Source of the DNA: Pusillimonas sp. T7-7
GTDB taxonomy: Bacteria > Pseudomonadota > Gammaproteobacteria > Burkholderiales > Burkholderiaceae_B
Assembly (NCBI RefSeq): GCF_000209655.1
Contig: NC_015458.1
Location: 3,038,001 to 3,102,000 of the forward strand
Length of the DNA stretch: 64,000 nt
Direction: 5' to 3'
Made by a program: the position numbers and the translations under genes. Every line of letters starts with the position of its first letter. The stretch's first letter is position 1. The notes beneath the pieces were generated by a model, which saw only the letters and a program-made list of their open reading frames with translations, did not search any database and was not told the origin of the DNA. Shown here piece after piece: positions 27,335 through 42,990 of the stretch.

Positions 27335-29290
27335 ATGCGGCAAGCCGCCCGCAACATGGACGCCGGCTTCTGGGGCAGTCTGGAAAAGCGGGTACGGACG
27401 GAATGGCTGCTGGTCTCGTTCGTGCTGATCTTGCTGACGCTGTGCATGGCTGTTTTCGGCACCCCCCTGGGCCTTACCCGCCTGGACCATGCTTTTTACG
27501 ACAAGATGCTGGCGGCCTCCACCCGGGCTACAGACAACGAAGACATCGTCATTATCGCCATAGACGACAGCAGCATTGATGCTCTGGGCTACTGGCCCTG
27601 GCGCAGGGCCCTGCACGCCGAACTGCTGGGCAAGCTGCAACAGGCCCGAGTCACAGGCCTGGATTTCCTGCTGAGCGACCCCAACCCGGCCTATCCGCAA
27701 GACGACAACGTTCTGGCACAGGCCATTGCCCGGCACGGGCGCGTTGTGTTGCCGCAAGTCATAGACGCCCGTCATGAGATCATCAATCCCCTGGAGCCTT
27801 TGGCACAGGCCTCTGCCTCGTTGGGCTATATCAATATTTATCCCGACGAGGACGGCGTCATACGCTCGCTCAATTTGTTTCAGAATCTTGGACCAGGGCA
27901 GCAAGCGCGTCACTTCATTACCGCCATGCTGGCCGTGGCCGGCGATCAAGACAAGTTGCCGCGCCTTCAAGAACGGCCAGGATCATTGCTGATTCCCTAC
28001 GCCGGAAGTCCCGGCCACTTCACCATATATCCTTACGCGCAGGTACTGAACGGGAATGTGCCGCCATCCACTTTTGACGGCAAGTATGTTCTGGTTGGTT
28101 CCTGGGGCTCGGGGCTGGGTGATGCCTTTCCCACGCCATTGACCCGGCAGGGCGAACCCATGGCTGGCGTTGAAATTCTGGCCAACGGGCTATATAGCGC
28201 CTTACACAATAACTGGATTCAACAACCCCCTTTATGGCTGAGCGCATTATTGGCCTGCCTGCCCGTCTTGCTCGCTTGCGTGACGCTGCGCCGGCTTTCA
28301 CCACGCAAGTCCTTTCTGGCCACCCTGGCCACACTATTTCTGATCTTTGCCTGCAGTTGGCTATTGTTGCGCTATGCCCAGGTATGGGTGCCTGTCACCG
28401 CCAGCATCATTGGCGTCGCACTGGTTTATCCGGTATGGAGCTGGCGCAGTCAGGAAGCCGCGCTCCAGCATATTGATCGCGAACTGCATGCCCTGCATGC
28501 CGAAAGGCAAGGCCTCAATGGAGAATCCACGAAGCAATCGGAAACCGTTGCCGACGGCTCGCTCTCTACCCGCGTAATCCTGCTGCACAGTGCCATTGCG
28601 CAGTTGCGCCTGGCCCATCAGAAACGCGACGAGACTTTACGCTTTCTATCGCACGATATGCGGGCGCCGCAGAATTCAATACTGGCCCTGACACAGCTGC
28701 AGCAGAATCCCACGAACGCCCTGCCTGAACCCGAACTGCTGCGGCGCGTCGATATGTATGCAAATCGAACCCTGGGCCTGGTCGACGGATTCATACACCT
28801 TGCGCGCGCCGAGGCCGCGGCCCTGGCGCCCCGGCGTCTGGACCTGGTTGAGCTGATTGCCCAGTGTTGTGATGAGTTCTGGGTCCAGGCGCAACAAAAG
28901 AATATTGATATTCGCTTTGATGAACCCACAGATCCGGCCTGGATCGTGGGTGATCTGGCCTTGCTTGGACGAGTCTTCGGCAACCTTCTGGACAATGCCA
29001 TAAAGTACAGCCCCGCCGGTACAAAAGCGGTCTGCAAGGTCTTTCACGAACCAGGCGCCTGGGTGGTGACCATACAGGATCACGGGCGCGGCATCAGTGC
29101 GGCCCAACAGAGAGCGCTCTTTACACCCTTTACCCGCTTTCAGGAAAACATGCCGCAGAATCCATCCGGCGTCGGGCTCGGGCTGGCCTTCGTCAGCACC
29201 GTCATCAGGCGACATGGGGGCGCTTTAAGCGTACAAAGCCAAGAAAGCAAAGGCAGCACTTTCCGTATCAGCCTGCCTGAAACCGTCTGA
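27335..29290 (+). CDS. CHASE2-domain sensor histidine kinase
   Basis: Membrane sensor kinase of 651 residues. A first membrane segment (about 24-46) is followed by a periplasmic CHASE2 domain (about 50-295). Two or three membrane segments follow (about 300-317, 326-346, 350-368). After a linker comes the HisKA domain with phosphoacceptor His440 in FLSHDMRAP. The ATPase domain has N-box NLLDNAIKYSP, G1 DHGRGIS and G2 GVGLGLAFV. It is the last gene of the regulator-FecR-kinase operon and is followed by a terminator shared with rpoC. The ligand is unknown. Confidence 0.88.
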   Translation: MRQAARNMDAGFWGSLEKRVRTEWLLVSFVLILLTLCMAVFGTPLGLTRLDHAFYDKMLAASTRATDNEDIVIIAIDDSSIDALGYWPWRRALHAELLGKLQQARVTGLDFLLSDPNPAYPQDDNVLAQAIARHGRVVLPQVIDARHEIINPLEPLAQASASLGYINIYPDEDGVIRSLNLFQNLGPGQQARHFITAMLAVAGDQDKLPRLQERPGSLLIPYAGSPGHFTIYPYAQVLNGNVPPSTFDGKYVLVGSWGSGLGDAFPTPLTRQGEPMAGVEILANGLYSALHNNWIQQPPLWLSALLACLPVLLACVTLRRLSPRKSFLATLATLFLIFACSWLLLRYAQVWVPVTASIIGVALVYPVWSWRSQEAALQHIDRELHALHAERQGLNGESTKQSETVADGSLSTRVILLHSAIAQLRLAHQKRDETLRFLSHDMRAPQNSILALTQLQQNPTNALPEPELLRRVDMYANRTLGLVDGFIHLARAEAAALAPRRLDLVELIAQCCDEFWVQAQQKNIDIRFDEPTDPAWIVGDLALLGRVFGNLLDNAIKYSPAGTKAVCKVFHEPGAWVVTIQDHGRGISAAQQRALFTPFTRFQENMPQNPSGVGLGLAFVSTVIRRHGGALSVQSQESKGSTFRISLPETV

Positions 29291-29300
29291 GCGGTCCACG

Positions 29301-29335
29301 AAAAAAAACGCCAGGCTTTACGGCCTGGCGTTTTT
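29301..29335. terminator. bidirectional terminator, kinase / rpoC
   Basis: AACGCCAGGC (29307-29316) pairs with GCCTGGCGTT (29323-29332), with eight A on the left and TTTTT on the right. It serves the rightward kinase operon and the leftward rpoBC operon. Confidence 0.92.
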
Positions 29336-29354
29336 ACTGGGCAAAGCCCCGGGA

Positions 29355-32300
29355 TTACTCTTCAGTGTTACCCGCAGCTTCGCCTGCATCCGGAGTGTCG
29401 TGACTTTCCACGGCCTCGGCGGCTGGCGCATCTTCAAAAGGATTCGCCAGGGCGCGAGCGGCTTGACGCTCGGCGGCCTCGTGAGCCTCTTTGTCTTTGC
29501 GAGCCATGTGGTACGACATGCCGGTACCAGCAGGGATCAAGCGACCAACAATGACGTTTTCCTTCAAACCACGCAAATCGTCACGTTTGCCCATGATGGC
29601 GGCTTCGGTCAGGACCCGGGTGGTTTCCTGGAAGGAAGCGGCCGAGATGAACGAGTCGGTCGACAGTGAAGCCTTGGTGATACCCAGCAACACGTTGTCG
29701 TACGCAGCGGGAAGCTTGCCGTCGGCATCCATGCGATCATTTTCGTTGAGCAGTTCGGAACGTTCGACCTGTTCGCCGGTAATGAAGCTGGTGTCGCCCG
29801 CATCGGTAATCGTCACACGGCGCAGCATCTGACGCACAATGACTTCAATGTGCTTGTCGTTGATCTTCACGCCTTGCAGACGGTACACGTCTTGCACTTC
29901 GTTGACCACGTAGCTGGCAAGCCGCTCTATACCCTGCAAACGCAGGATGTCGTGCGGGTCGGCCGGACCATCGACGATCATTTCGCCTTTGTTCACTACT
30001 TGGCCGTCGTGGACCAATACCTGTTTTTCCTTGGGAATCAGGAACTCGTGGCTGACACCTTCCAGGTCGGTGATGACCAGGCGTTGCTTGCCCTTTGTAT
30101 CTTTACCAAAGGAAACGGTACCCGTAACATCGGCCAGCATGCCGGCGTCTTTGGGCGAACGAGCTTCGAACAGTTCTGCAACACGGGGCAGACCACCGGT
30201 AATATCACGGGTTTTTTGCGATTCTTGTGGAATACGCGCCAGCACCTCACCCACGGTAACCTGCTGTCCGTCACGGACGGTAATCAGCGCACCAACCGGG
30301 AAGGAGATGTTGACCGAGTGATCGGTGCCCGCAATCTTGACGTCTTCACCCGCTTCGTTAACCAGCTTGATCTGCGGACGCATCATGGTCTTGCCGCCAC
30401 GCGTCTTGGGCGTGATGACCACCAGGGTGGACAGGCCTGTAACTTCGTCGAGCTGCCTCGCAACCGTAACGCCTTCTTCGATATTCTCGAAGCGGACCTG
30501 GCCGGCGTATTCGGAAACGATAGGACGGGTCAGAGGATCCCAGGCTGCCAGACGCTGGCCGGCCTTGATGGCATCGCCATCACCTACGGCAATCGTGGCG
30601 CCATAAGGAATCTTGTGGCGTTCGCGTTCGCGGCGAGCATCGTCGAAAATAACGATTTCGCCCGAACGGGAAATGGCCACGCGCTCGCCCTTGGCATTGG
30701 TTACATAGCGCAGGCCGATGGCAAAGCCCACCGTACCGGCCGACTTGGTTTCCACCGAACTGGCCATGGCGGCACGCGATGCGGCGCCACCGATGTGGAA
30801 GGTACGCATGGTCAGCTGGGTACCTGGCTCACCAATAGACTGGGCCGCAATCACACCAACAGCCTCGCCGCGGTTGACCAGGTAGCCACGACCCAGGTCG
30901 CGACCGTAGCAGTGTGCGCACAGCCCATGACGTGTTTCGCAAGTCAGGGGCGTACGCACCTTGACTTCGTCTACGCCTATGCTGTCGATGTATTCGACCG
31001 TGTCTTCGTCGAGCAGCGTACCAGCGGTTATAGCCGTTTCCTGAGTCTCGGGGTTGACGATATCAATCGCCGCTACGCGACCAAGGATCCGGTCACGCAA
31101 AGGTTCGATGACTTCGCCGCCTTCGAGCAGGGCTTTCATGGAATAGCCGCGTGTCGTACCGCAATCGGGTTCGGTAATGACCAGGTCCTGAGTCACGTCG
31201 ACCAGACGGCGGGTCAGGTAACCTGAGTTCGCCGTCTTCAATGCCGTATCGGCCAGACCTTTACGTGCACCGTGTGTCGAGATGAAGTACTGAAGCACGT
31301 TCAGGCCTTCGCGGAAGTTGGCGGTAATCGGCGTTTCGATAATCGAGCCGTCAGGCTTGGCCATCAGGCCTCGCATACCGGCCAACTGGCGAATCTGGGC
31401 CGCGGAACCCCGGGCGCCCGAGTCGGCCATCATGTAGATGGAGTTGAACGACTCCTGGCGAACTTCTTCACCATGGCGGTTCGTGACGGGTTCGGTGGCC
31501 AGCTGTTCCATCATGGCCTTGCCGACCTTGTCGCCGGCCTTGCCCCAGATATCAACCACGTTGTTGTAACGCTCTTGGGACGTAACCAGACCCGACGAGT
31601 ATTGCTTGTCGATCTCTTTGACTTCGGCGCTGGCCTGGGCAAGGATGTCTTCCTTGACCGAAGGAACCAGCATGTCGCTCATGGCGATCGAAATGCCGCC
31701 GCGCGTTGCCAGCTTGAAACCTGACTGCATGAGCTTGTCGGCAAAGATCACCGTGGCGCGCAAGCCGCAACGACGGAAAGACTGATTGATCAGGCGCGAG
31801 ATCTCTTTCTTTTTCAGAGGACGGTTCAGCACCGAGAACGGCAGACCCTTGGGCAGAATCTCGGACAGCAATGCGCGACCAACCGTGGTTTCGAAGCGCT
31901 TGAGGACCGGCTGCCATTGGTCTTGTTCGTCTTTTTCGTATTCGTTCAGACGTACGGTAACGCGACTTTGCAGTTCGACTTCACGGTTATCGTAGGCGCG
32001 CTGGACTTCAGCCAAGTCCATGAAGAACAGACCTTCACCCTTGCCATTGATACGTTCACGCGTGGTGTAGTAAAGACCCAGCACGATGTCTTGCGACGGC
32101 ACGATGGACGGCTCGCCGTTGGCAGGGAAGAGTACGTTGTTGGAGGCCAGCATCAGGGTGCGTGCCTCGAGCTGGGCTTCCAGCGACAACGGCACGTGCA
32201 CGGCCATCTGGTCACCGTCGAAGTCGGCGTTGAACGCCGCGCAAACGAGCGGGTGCAATTGAATGGCCTTGCCTTCGATCAACACAGGCTCAAAGGCCTG

Positions 32301-33601
32301 AATACCCAGACGGTGCAGCGTAGGTGCGCGGTTGAGCATGACCGGATGTTCGCGAATGACCTCTTCAAGAATATCCCAGACAACAGGTTCCTGGCTTTCC
32401 ACCAGCTTCTTGGCTGCCTTGATGGTCGTAGCCAGGCCCATCATTTCAAGACGATTGAAAATGAAGGGCTTGAACAGTTCCAGCGCCATGAGCTTGGGCA
32501 GACCGCACTGGTGCAGCTTGAGCTGCGGGCCCACCACAATAACCGAACGGCCGGAGTAGTCGACGCGCTTGCCCAGCAGGTTCTGACGGAAACGACCGCT
32601 CTTGCCCTTGATCATGTCGGCCAGGGACTTGAGCTGGCGCTTGTTGGCGCCCGTCATGGCCTTGCCGCGACGTCCGTTATCGAGCAACGAATCAACCGAC
32701 TCCTGCAGCATGCGCTTTTCGTTGCGCAGGATGATGTCGGGCGCTTTCAGTTCCAGCAAACGCTTCAGGCGGTTATTGCGGTTGATGACGCGACGGTACA
32801 GATCGTTCAGATCGGACGTAGCGAAACGGCCGCCATCGAGCGGTACCAGCGGACGCAGGTCGGGAGGCAGCACAGGCAGCACTTCCATGACCATCCAGTC
32901 GGGCTTGATGCCTGATTTCTGGAAGCCTTCCAGCACTTTCAGGCGCTTGGAAATCTTCTTGATCTTGGCGTCGGATGCCGTGGCCTTGAGCTCGGCGCGC
33001 AGCGTTTCGACATCGCGGTCGATGTCGATGGTACGCAGCAATTCGCGCACGGCTTCCGCACCCATCAGGGCATGGAAATCGTCGCCATACTCTTCCGTTT
33101 TGGCCAGGAAGTCGTCGTCGGACATGATCTGGCCGCGCTTGAGCGGAGTCATGCCTGGTTCGATGACGCACCATGCTTCGAAATACAGCACGCGTTCGAT
33201 ATCGCGCAGTGTCATGTCGAGCACCATGCCCAGACGCGACGGCAGGCTCTTGAGGAACCAGATGTGCGCAACAGGGCTGGCCAGCTCGATGTGACCCATG
33301 CGTTCGCGACGAACCTTGCTTACCGTGACTTCGACACCGCATTTTTCGCAGATGACGCCACGGTGCTTCAGGCGCTTGTACTTTCCGCAAAGGCATTCGT
33401 AGTCTTTGATCGGGCCAAAAATCTTGGCGCAGAACAGACCATCGCGCTCGGGCTTGAAGGTACGGTAGTTAATGGTTTCAGGCTTGCGAACCTCGCCATA
33501 TGACCACGACCGCACTTTTTCAGGCGATGCGATACCAATTTTGATGGCATCGAATTGCTCGTCTTGCGAGACTTGTTTGAATAGATCGAGTAGCGCTTTC
33601 A

Positions 33602-33602
<1 letters not shown>
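29355..33602 (-). CDS. rpoC: DNA-directed RNA polymerase beta' subunit
   Basis: Catalytic subunit of RNA polymerase. The 1415-residue product has the N-terminal zinc ribbon ([20 protein letters not shown]), the active-site aspartate motif [14 protein letters not shown], and a second cysteine cluster [16 protein letters not shown]. Its start shares one base with the rpoB stop (TAATG). Length and order match other betaproteobacteria. Confidence 0.98.
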
Positions 33603-37714
<4,112 letters not shown>

Positions 37715-37831
37715 GAGCACTCCGACTCGAGGGTTACATGGGCCGTCAACCACGGCCCTGGTTTACGACTCCAGAAAGCCCGACTCGTTCAAAAAACTGC
37801 TTCGAATCAAGGGTTTTCTGGAAACGCAAAA

Positions 37832-37860
37832 GCCCGGGAGGGCAAAACGCCTTCCCGGGC
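37832..37860 (-). terminator. rplL-rpoB attenuator-like hairpin
   Basis: GCCCGGGAGG (37832-37841) pairs with CCTTCCCGGGC (37850-37860), followed on the minus strand by TTTTGC. In E. coli a partial terminator at this place lowers rpoBC transcription relative to rplJL; this hairpin is well placed for the same. Confidence 0.7.
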
Positions 37861-37874
37861 AGACAAGAAAAGTC

Positions 37875-38255
37875 TTATTTGAGTTCGACTTTTGCGCCAG
37901 CTTCTTCAAGCTTCTTCTGTGCAGCTTCGGCATCGGCTTTAGCCAGGCCTTCCTTGACGGGCTTAGGAGCACCGTCAACCAGGTCTTTGGCTTCTTTCAA
38001 GCCCAGACCGGTGATTTCACGCACGGCCTTGATGACGCTGACCTTGTTTGCGCCGACTTCAGCCAGCACAACGGTGAACTCGGTTTGCTCTTCAGCAGCG
38101 GCGGCAGCGCCACCGGCAGCGGGAGCAGCCACAGCCACAGCGGCGGCGGCAGCCGACACGCCGAATTTTTCTTCCATTTCCTTGATCAGCTCGGACAATT
38201 CGAGCACGGTCATGCTAGCGATAGCGTCAAGGATTTCTGCTTTGCTTAATGCCAT
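37875..38255 (-). CDS. rplL: 50S ribosomal protein L7/L12
   Basis: Stalk protein that recruits translation GTPases. The 126-residue product has the N-terminal dimerisation part, an Ala-rich hinge (about 35-55) and the C-terminal factor-binding domain with [20 protein letters not shown]. It follows rplJ by 72 bases and precedes the attenuator-like hairpin. Confidence 0.97.
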   Translation of the reverse strand: MALSKAEILDAIASMTVLELSELIKEMEEKFGVSAAAAAVAVAAPAAGGAAAAAEEQTEFTVVLAEVGANKVSVIKAVREITGLGLKEAKDLVDGAPKPVKEGLAKADAEAAQKKLEEAGAKVELK

Positions 38256-38327
38256 TTTAAGAACTCCAAATATTGATAATAGCCAGGGTTGGGTGTCGCT
38301 CGGTTCGACGAAATTCCTGGAGGCGGC

Positions 38328-38852
38328 TTACGCTGCCTCTTTTTGATCGCGTACAGCCGCGAGGCCGCGCACGAACTTGGTTGGAACTTCGTTGAGCGTA
38401 CGCACAAATTGCGTGACAGGGGCTTGCATCGTACCCATAAGTTTCGAGAGCAACTCTTCGCGGGAAGGCATGGTGGCCAAGGCCTTTACGCCATCCTGGT
38501 TCAACAGGCTGTTGGGCAATGCCCCGCCTTTGATAACCAGCTTATCGTTGGTCTTTGCGAAACCGGCAAGTATTTTTGCCGCCGAAACCGGATCAGTGCT
38601 GATGGCATACATCAGCGGACCGGACAGCTGTGCTGTGAGTTCCTCGTAGGGAGTTCCAGCAACAGCGCGACGGACTAGCGTGTTTTTTAGAACACGCAGA
38701 TACACACCCGACTCACGCGCAGTTTTGCGCAATACGGTAACTGAGGCGACGTCCAGACCACGGTACTCAGCGATAATGATCGATTGCGCCTTTGCAACTT
38801 CTGCAGAGACTTCTTCGATAACTACCGCTTTCTCTTGACGATTGAGACTCAC
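38328..38852 (-). CDS. rplJ: 50S ribosomal protein L10 (GTG start)
   Basis: L10 anchors L7/L12 dimers and, as a complex with them, represses its own mRNA in E. coli. The 174-residue product [20 protein letters not shown] begins with a GTG codon preceded by GGAG about 10 bases upstream. The weak start fits a gene under translational autocontrol. A 253-base leader separates it from rplA. Confidence 0.95.
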   Translation of the reverse strand: MSLNRQEKAVVIEEVSAEVAKAQSIIIAEYRGLDVASVTVLRKTARESGVYLRVLKNTLVRRAVAGTPYEELTAQLSGPLMYAISTDPVSAAKILAGFAKTNDKLVIKGGALPNSLLNQDGVKALATMPSREELLSKLMGTMQAPVTQFVRTLNEVPTKFVRGLAAVRDQKEAA

Positions 38853-39105
38853 GGTTTGAACACTCCATCAAATGACGCATGGGAGGGTCCCTTGCGTCTA
38901 CCGAATGCGGCGCACCTGGTCGAGTTCTTCATACAACAAGAATTCTTCCATGGGACGCCGTCTGCGCTGGAATCAAACTGAAAACAGTCTGAAATTAAGC
39001 CTGGCCTTGGCGTACGAATACGCTGACGGTTTGGCTCCAGCGGTCTTTGACAGCAATGCCTGGTATTTTTCCAGGCACAGCCCAAAGTTCTGTTTTTGGC
39101 GGTTT
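38853..39105 (-). promoter_or_regulatory. rplA-rplJ spacer, probable rplJ leader
   Basis: A 253-base gap in an otherwise tight operon, in the place where the E. coli operon has the rplJ promoter and the L10-L7/L12 binding leader. A clear hairpin, TGCCTGG (39057-39063) with CCAGGCA (39071-39077), lies at its rplA-proximal end. No exact L10 site is claimed. Confidence 0.4.
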
Positions 39106-39801
39106 TTAGGCCGTCAGAGAAGCTACTTCTACGCGCGCGCCGCCGCCCATCGTGGACGAAACGGCCAGCTTGCGCAGATACACACCCTTGGAGGCGGTTG
39201 GACGAGCCTTGTTCAAGGCATCAACCAGCGCGGCAAGGTTGGTTTGCAACTGTTCTACGCCAAAAGAGGCGCGACCAATGGTGGCATGAATAATGCCAGC
39301 CTTGTCGGTACGGTACTGAACCTGGCCGGCCTTGGCATTTTTGACAGCCGTGGCGACATCAGGAGTAACGGTGCCAACCTTGGGGTTGGGCATGAGGCCG
39401 CGGGGGCCAAGAATCTGACCCAGGGCGCCAACGATACGCATGGTGTCGGGCGAAGCGATCAAGATGTCAAAGTCGATTTGACCACCTTTGATGCTGTCGG
39501 CCAGATCTTCCATGCCAACAATATCAGCGCCAGCGGCTTTGGCAGCCTCAGCTTTTTCGCCTTGGGCGAACACGGCAACACGTACCGACTTACCGGTGCC
39601 GGCAGGCAATACGACCGAGCCACGAACCAGCTGATCGGATTTCTTGGGGTCAATACCCAACTGCACGGCTACGTCGATGGATTCATCGAACTTGGCAGTG
39701 GCAGTTTCCTTGACCAGGGCCAGAGCCTCGGCAACCGGGTAGAATTTATTGCGGTCGATCTTGGCGGCAATAGCGGCCGCGCGCTTATTCAACTTGGCCA
39801 T
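39106..39801 (-). CDS. rplA: 50S ribosomal protein L1
   Basis: L1 forms the mobile stalk that moves E-site tRNA and represses rplKA in E. coli. The 231-residue product contains the usual [20 protein letters not shown] and ends [17 protein letters not shown]. Two bases separate it from rplK upstream. Confidence 0.97.
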   Translation of the reverse strand: MAKLNKRAAAIAAKIDRNKFYPVAEALALVKETATAKFDESIDVAVQLGIDPKKSDQLVRGSVVLPAGTGKSVRVAVFAQGEKAEAAKAAGADIVGMEDLADSIKGGQIDFDILIASPDTMRIVGALGQILGPRGLMPNPKVGTVTPDVATAVKNAKAGQVQYRTDKAGIIHATIGRASFGVEQLQTNLAALVDALNKARPTASKGVYLRKLAVSSTMGGGARVEVASLTA

Positions 39802-39803
39802 GC

Positions 39804-40235
39804 TTATACCCCTTCAACCGTAATGCCCATGCTGCGGGCGCTGCCAGCGATCGTGCGAACAGCGGCGTCGAGATCGGCAGCGGTAAGATCGGGCGTTTTG
39901 GTCTTGGCAATTTCTTCAGCTTGAGCGCGAGTCAACACACCGACTTTGTCGAGGTTGGGACGAGCCGAGCCCTTTTGCACACCACTGGCCTTTTTGATCA
40001 GGATCGTGGCAGGCGGCGTCTTCATGATGAAGGTGAAGCTCTTGTCTGCGTAGGCGGTAATGACCACAGGAATTGGCAAACCCGGCTCAACGCCCTGGGT
40101 TTTGGCGTTGAACGCCTTGCAGAATTCCATGATGTTCAGACCGCGCTGACCCAGCGCCGGACCGATAGGGGGTGAGGGGTTAGCCTTACCAGCTGGGACT
40201 TGCAGCTTGATAAAGCCGACGATTTTCTTCGCCAT
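39804..40235 (-). CDS. rplK: 50S ribosomal protein L11
   Basis: L11 lies in the GTPase-associated centre and is needed for stringent RelA activation. The 143-residue product has [20 protein letters not shown] and the thiostrepton-region core. In its 67-base leader, ACGCAT (40264-40269) can pair with ATGCGT (40275-40280), which could belong to an L1-binding structure, as known for this operon in E. coli. Confidence 0.97.
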   Translation of the reverse strand: MAKKIVGFIKLQVPAGKANPSPPIGPALGQRGLNIMEFCKAFNAKTQGVEPGLPIPVVITAYADKSFTFIMKTPPATILIKKASGVQKGSARPNLDKVGVLTRAQAEEIAKTKTPDLTAADLDAAVRTIAGSARSMGITVEGV

Positions 40236-40302
40236 GCTTAGCTCCTTGCGGGTTCAAACACCGACGCATAACAGATGCGTACGGCTCCCCGGGGTTAAAA
40301 AC

Positions 40303-40836
40303 TCAGGTTTTTTCAACCTGACCAAAATCGAGTTCGACAGGTGTGGCTCGGCCAAAAATAGTGACCGAGACACGCACCTTGCTTTTCTCGTAGTTGACTT
40401 CTTCGACATTGCCGTTGAAGTCTGCAAACGGACCTTCTTTGACGCGGACCATTTCGCCCACTTCGAAAAGGACTTTGGGTTTCGGTTTCTCGACACCCTC
40501 TTCCATTTGCGAAAGAATCTTTTCAACCTCGCGTTCCGAGATAGGAGCGGGACGATTGCCCGAACCACCCAGAAAGCCGGTTACCCGGTTGGTATTCTTG
40601 ACCAGGTGCCAGGTTTCATCAGTGAGGTCCATTTCGACCAGCACGTAGCCTGGAAAGATACGCCGTTCAGTAATGGACTTCTTGCCGCCTTTGACTTCGA
40701 CCACCTCTTCTGATGGAACCAGAATTTGGCCAAAGGAGGTTTCAAGTCCGGCACGCTCTATACGCTCGACTAGAGCTTTATGCACGCTTTTTTCCATACC
40801 GGAATAAACGTGGACGACATACCAACGCTTGCTCAT
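40303..40836 (-). CDS. nusG: transcription termination/antitermination protein NusG
   Basis: Elongation factor that links RNA polymerase to Rho or to the ribosome through S10. The 177-residue product has the NGN domain ([19 protein letters not shown]) and a C-terminal KOW domain ([18 protein letters not shown]). It lies 9 bases after secE, as in most proteobacteria. Confidence 0.97.
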   Translation of the reverse strand: MSKRWYVVHVYSGMEKSVHKALVERIERAGLETSFGQILVPSEEVVEVKGGKKSITERRIFPGYVLVEMDLTDETWHLVKNTNRVTGFLGGSGNRPAPISEREVEKILSQMEEGVEKPKPKVLFEVGEMVRVKEGPFADFNGNVEEVNYEKSKVRVSVTIFGRATPVELDFGQVEKT

Positions 40837-40845
40837 GTGTGTCCT

Positions 40846-41226
40846 TTAATTCCAGCCTAGCAGCAAGCCGTAGATGACCCACTCGAGGACTTTATCGACG
40901 ACCCACAACAAGAGACCCATTGCGATCACGAACACAAAGACGATACCCGTCATTTGCGTGGTCTCTTTGCGCGTCGGCCAGACAACACGCTTTACTTCGT
41001 TATAGGAATCACGCCCAAAACTGAGGGTGCGACGTCCGGGCTCGCTGAACCAGGCAATAACGGCGGCAATAATCAGGCTGCCTACAAATGCGCCCGCACG
41101 CAGGATGGTCGGCTGACCTTCAAGCATGGAGTAAGCGACAATGCCTGCCACGATAACAAGCACCGCCAAGCCGATCTTGACTCGATCTACGGTACTGCTA
41201 ACGGTTTCTACGTTGCTATTCGACAT
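40846..41226 (-). CDS. secE: preprotein translocase subunit SecE
   Basis: Essential small subunit of the Sec translocon. The 126-residue product has three hydrophobic segments (about 17-35, 43-60, 92-115), the long E. coli type, and the conserved amphipathic stretch EVKRVVWPTRKETTQM before the last one. It is co-transcribed with nusG and follows tRNA-Trp. Confidence 0.96.
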   Translation of the reverse strand: MSNSNVETVSSTVDRVKIGLAVLVIVAGIVAYSMLEGQPTILRAGAFVGSLIIAAVIAWFSEPGRRTLSFGRDSYNEVKRVVWPTRKETTQMTGIVFVFVIAMGLLLWVVDKVLEWVIYGLLLGWN

Positions 41227-41271
41227 ATTCCGGCATGTGACGCCACGCGTGCGTACGATGTGACTGATGTG

Positions 41272-41347
41272 TGGCAGGGGCAGTAGGAATCGAACCTACA
41301 ACCTTCGGTTTTGGAGACCGACGCTCTGCCAATTGAGCTATACCCCT
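41272..41347 (-). tRNA. tRNA-Trp (CCA)
   Basis: 76 bases including an encoded CCA end. The acceptor stem is AGGGGTA with TGCCCCT, the D-arm is GCTC...GAGC, and the anticodon loop CTCCAAA reads CCA. It lies between tuf and secE, the classic position. Confidence 0.96.
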
Positions 41348-41434
41348 AGACCCTGAAAGCGATGACACCATTTGGAGCCATCGCCCTTTACAACTTTTTA
41401 TGCGAAGGAGCGCGCAGCGCTCATTCGCATAGAC

Positions 41435-42628
41435 TTACTTGGTGATGCTGGCGACGACACCGGCACCCACGGTACGGCCACCTTCGCGAATCGCGAAACG
41501 CAGACCTTCTTCCATGGCGATCGGTGCGATCAGGCTGACCTTCATCGACACGTTATCGCCTGGCAAGACCATTTCTTTGTCGGCCGGCAGTTCAATCGTA
41601 CCGGTCACGTCCGTGGTACGGAAGTAAAACTGGGGACGATAGCCCTGGAAGAACGGCGTGTGACGGCCACCTTCGTCTTTGGACAGAATGTACACCTCGG
41701 CCGAGAAGTCCGTGTGCGGCTTGATCGAACCGGGCTTGGCCAACACTTGGCCGCGCTCGACGTCTTCACGCTTGGTGCCGCGTAGCAAAATACCCACGTT
41801 ATCGCCCGCCTGACCTTGGTCCAGCAGCTTGCGGAACATCTCTACGCCCGTGCACGTGGTCTTGACCGTGTCTTTGATGCCCACGATTTCGATTTCTTCG
41901 CCAACCTTGACGATACCGCGCTCGATACGGCCCGTGACCACCGTGCCGCGACCCGAGATCGAGAACACGTCTTCCACAGGCATCAGGAAAGCACCGTCAA
42001 CGGCGCGCTCTGGCGTGGGGATGTAGTTATCCAGGGCTTCAGCCAGCTTCAGGATCGCTTCTTTGCCCAGAGGACCTTCGTCGCCTTCCAGCGCCAGCTT
42101 GGCCGAACCCTTGATGATCGGGGTGTCGTCGCCAGGAAAGTCGTACTTGGAAAGCAGCTCGCGCACTTCCATTTCAACCAGTTCCAGCAGCTCTTCATCG
42201 TCGACCATGTCGGCCTTGTTCAGGAACACGATGATGTAAGGCACGCCCACCTGGCGCGACAGCAGAATGTGCTCGCGCGTTTGGGGCATGGGGCCGTCAG
42301 CGGCCGAACACACCAGGATCGCGCCGTCCATCTGGGCGGCGCCGGTGATCATGTTCTTGACATAGTCAGCGTGGCCCGGGCAGTCAACGTGCGCGTAGTG
42401 ACGCGCAGCCGTTTCGTACTCGACGTGCGAGGTGTTGATCGTGATGCCGCGCGCCTTTTCTTCGGGCGCCGCGTCGATCTGGTCGTAGCCCTTGGCTTCG
42501 CCCGACCCAAAGGCCTTGGCCAACACTGTTGTAATTGCCGCTGTAAGCGTCGTCTTGCCGTGGTCAACGTGCCCGATCGTACCTACGTTTACGTGCGGTT
42601 TGGTCCGTTCAAACTTACCTTTTGCCAT
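41435..42628 (-). CDS. tufB: elongation factor Tu (copy 2)
   Basis: The same 397-residue protein as the copy at 20787-21980, with [25 protein letters not shown] and NKADMVDD. Start [12 protein letters not shown] is chosen by comparison with copy 1; three more codons upstream are open but unsupported. The flanks of the two copies are unrelated. It lies downstream of tRNA-Tyr, Gly and Thr and upstream of tRNA-Trp, as tufB does in E. coli, so it is probably cut out of a joint tRNA-mRNA transcript. Confidence 0.97.
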   Translation of the reverse strand: MAKGKFERTKPHVNVGTIGHVDHGKTTLTAAITTVLAKAFGSGEAKGYDQIDAAPEEKARGITINTSHVEYETAARHYAHVDCPGHADYVKNMITGAAQMDGAILVCSAADGPMPQTREHILLSRQVGVPYIIVFLNKADMVDDEELLELVEMEVRELLSKYDFPGDDTPIIKGSAKLALEGDEGPLGKEAILKLAEALDNYIPTPERAVDGAFLMPVEDVFSISGRGTVVTGRIERGIVKVGEEIEIVGIKDTVKTTCTGVEMFRKLLDQGQAGDNVGILLRGTKREDVERGQVLAKPGSIKPHTDFSAEVYILSKDEGGRHTPFFQGYRPQFYFRTTDVTGTIELPADKEMVLPGDNVSMKVSLIAPIAMEEGLRFAIREGGRTVGAGVVASITK

Positions 42629-42676
42629 GGCTGACACTCCTGACTATGGAATAGAGCTGTAAATAAAATAAAGTTT

Positions 42677-42751
<75 letters not shown>

Positions 42752-42801
42752 GACTGCTTTGTTGCTTCCCGCCTTTTGGGCGGAATTCGATAAACTGTAA
42801 C

Positions 42802-42875
42802 TGGAGCGGGTGAAGGGAATCGAACCCTCATCATCAGCTTGGAAGGCTGTTGCTCTACCATTGAGCTACACCCGC
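42802..42875 (-). tRNA. tRNA-Gly (TCC)
   Basis: 74 bases with encoded CCA. Acceptor stem GCGGGTG with CACCCGC; anticodon loop TTCCAAG reads TCC. Second tRNA of the Tyr-Gly-Thr-tufB string. Confidence 0.95.
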
Positions 42876-42990
42876 GAAGATTCGTTTCACCAGCGATGCC
42901 GTCTTGCCATTTATGCTTGACTACATACGCTTACCGCAATAGCGCGCTGCCTGTCTACTGTATTGGCGGGCAACGCGCACGATAATCATC

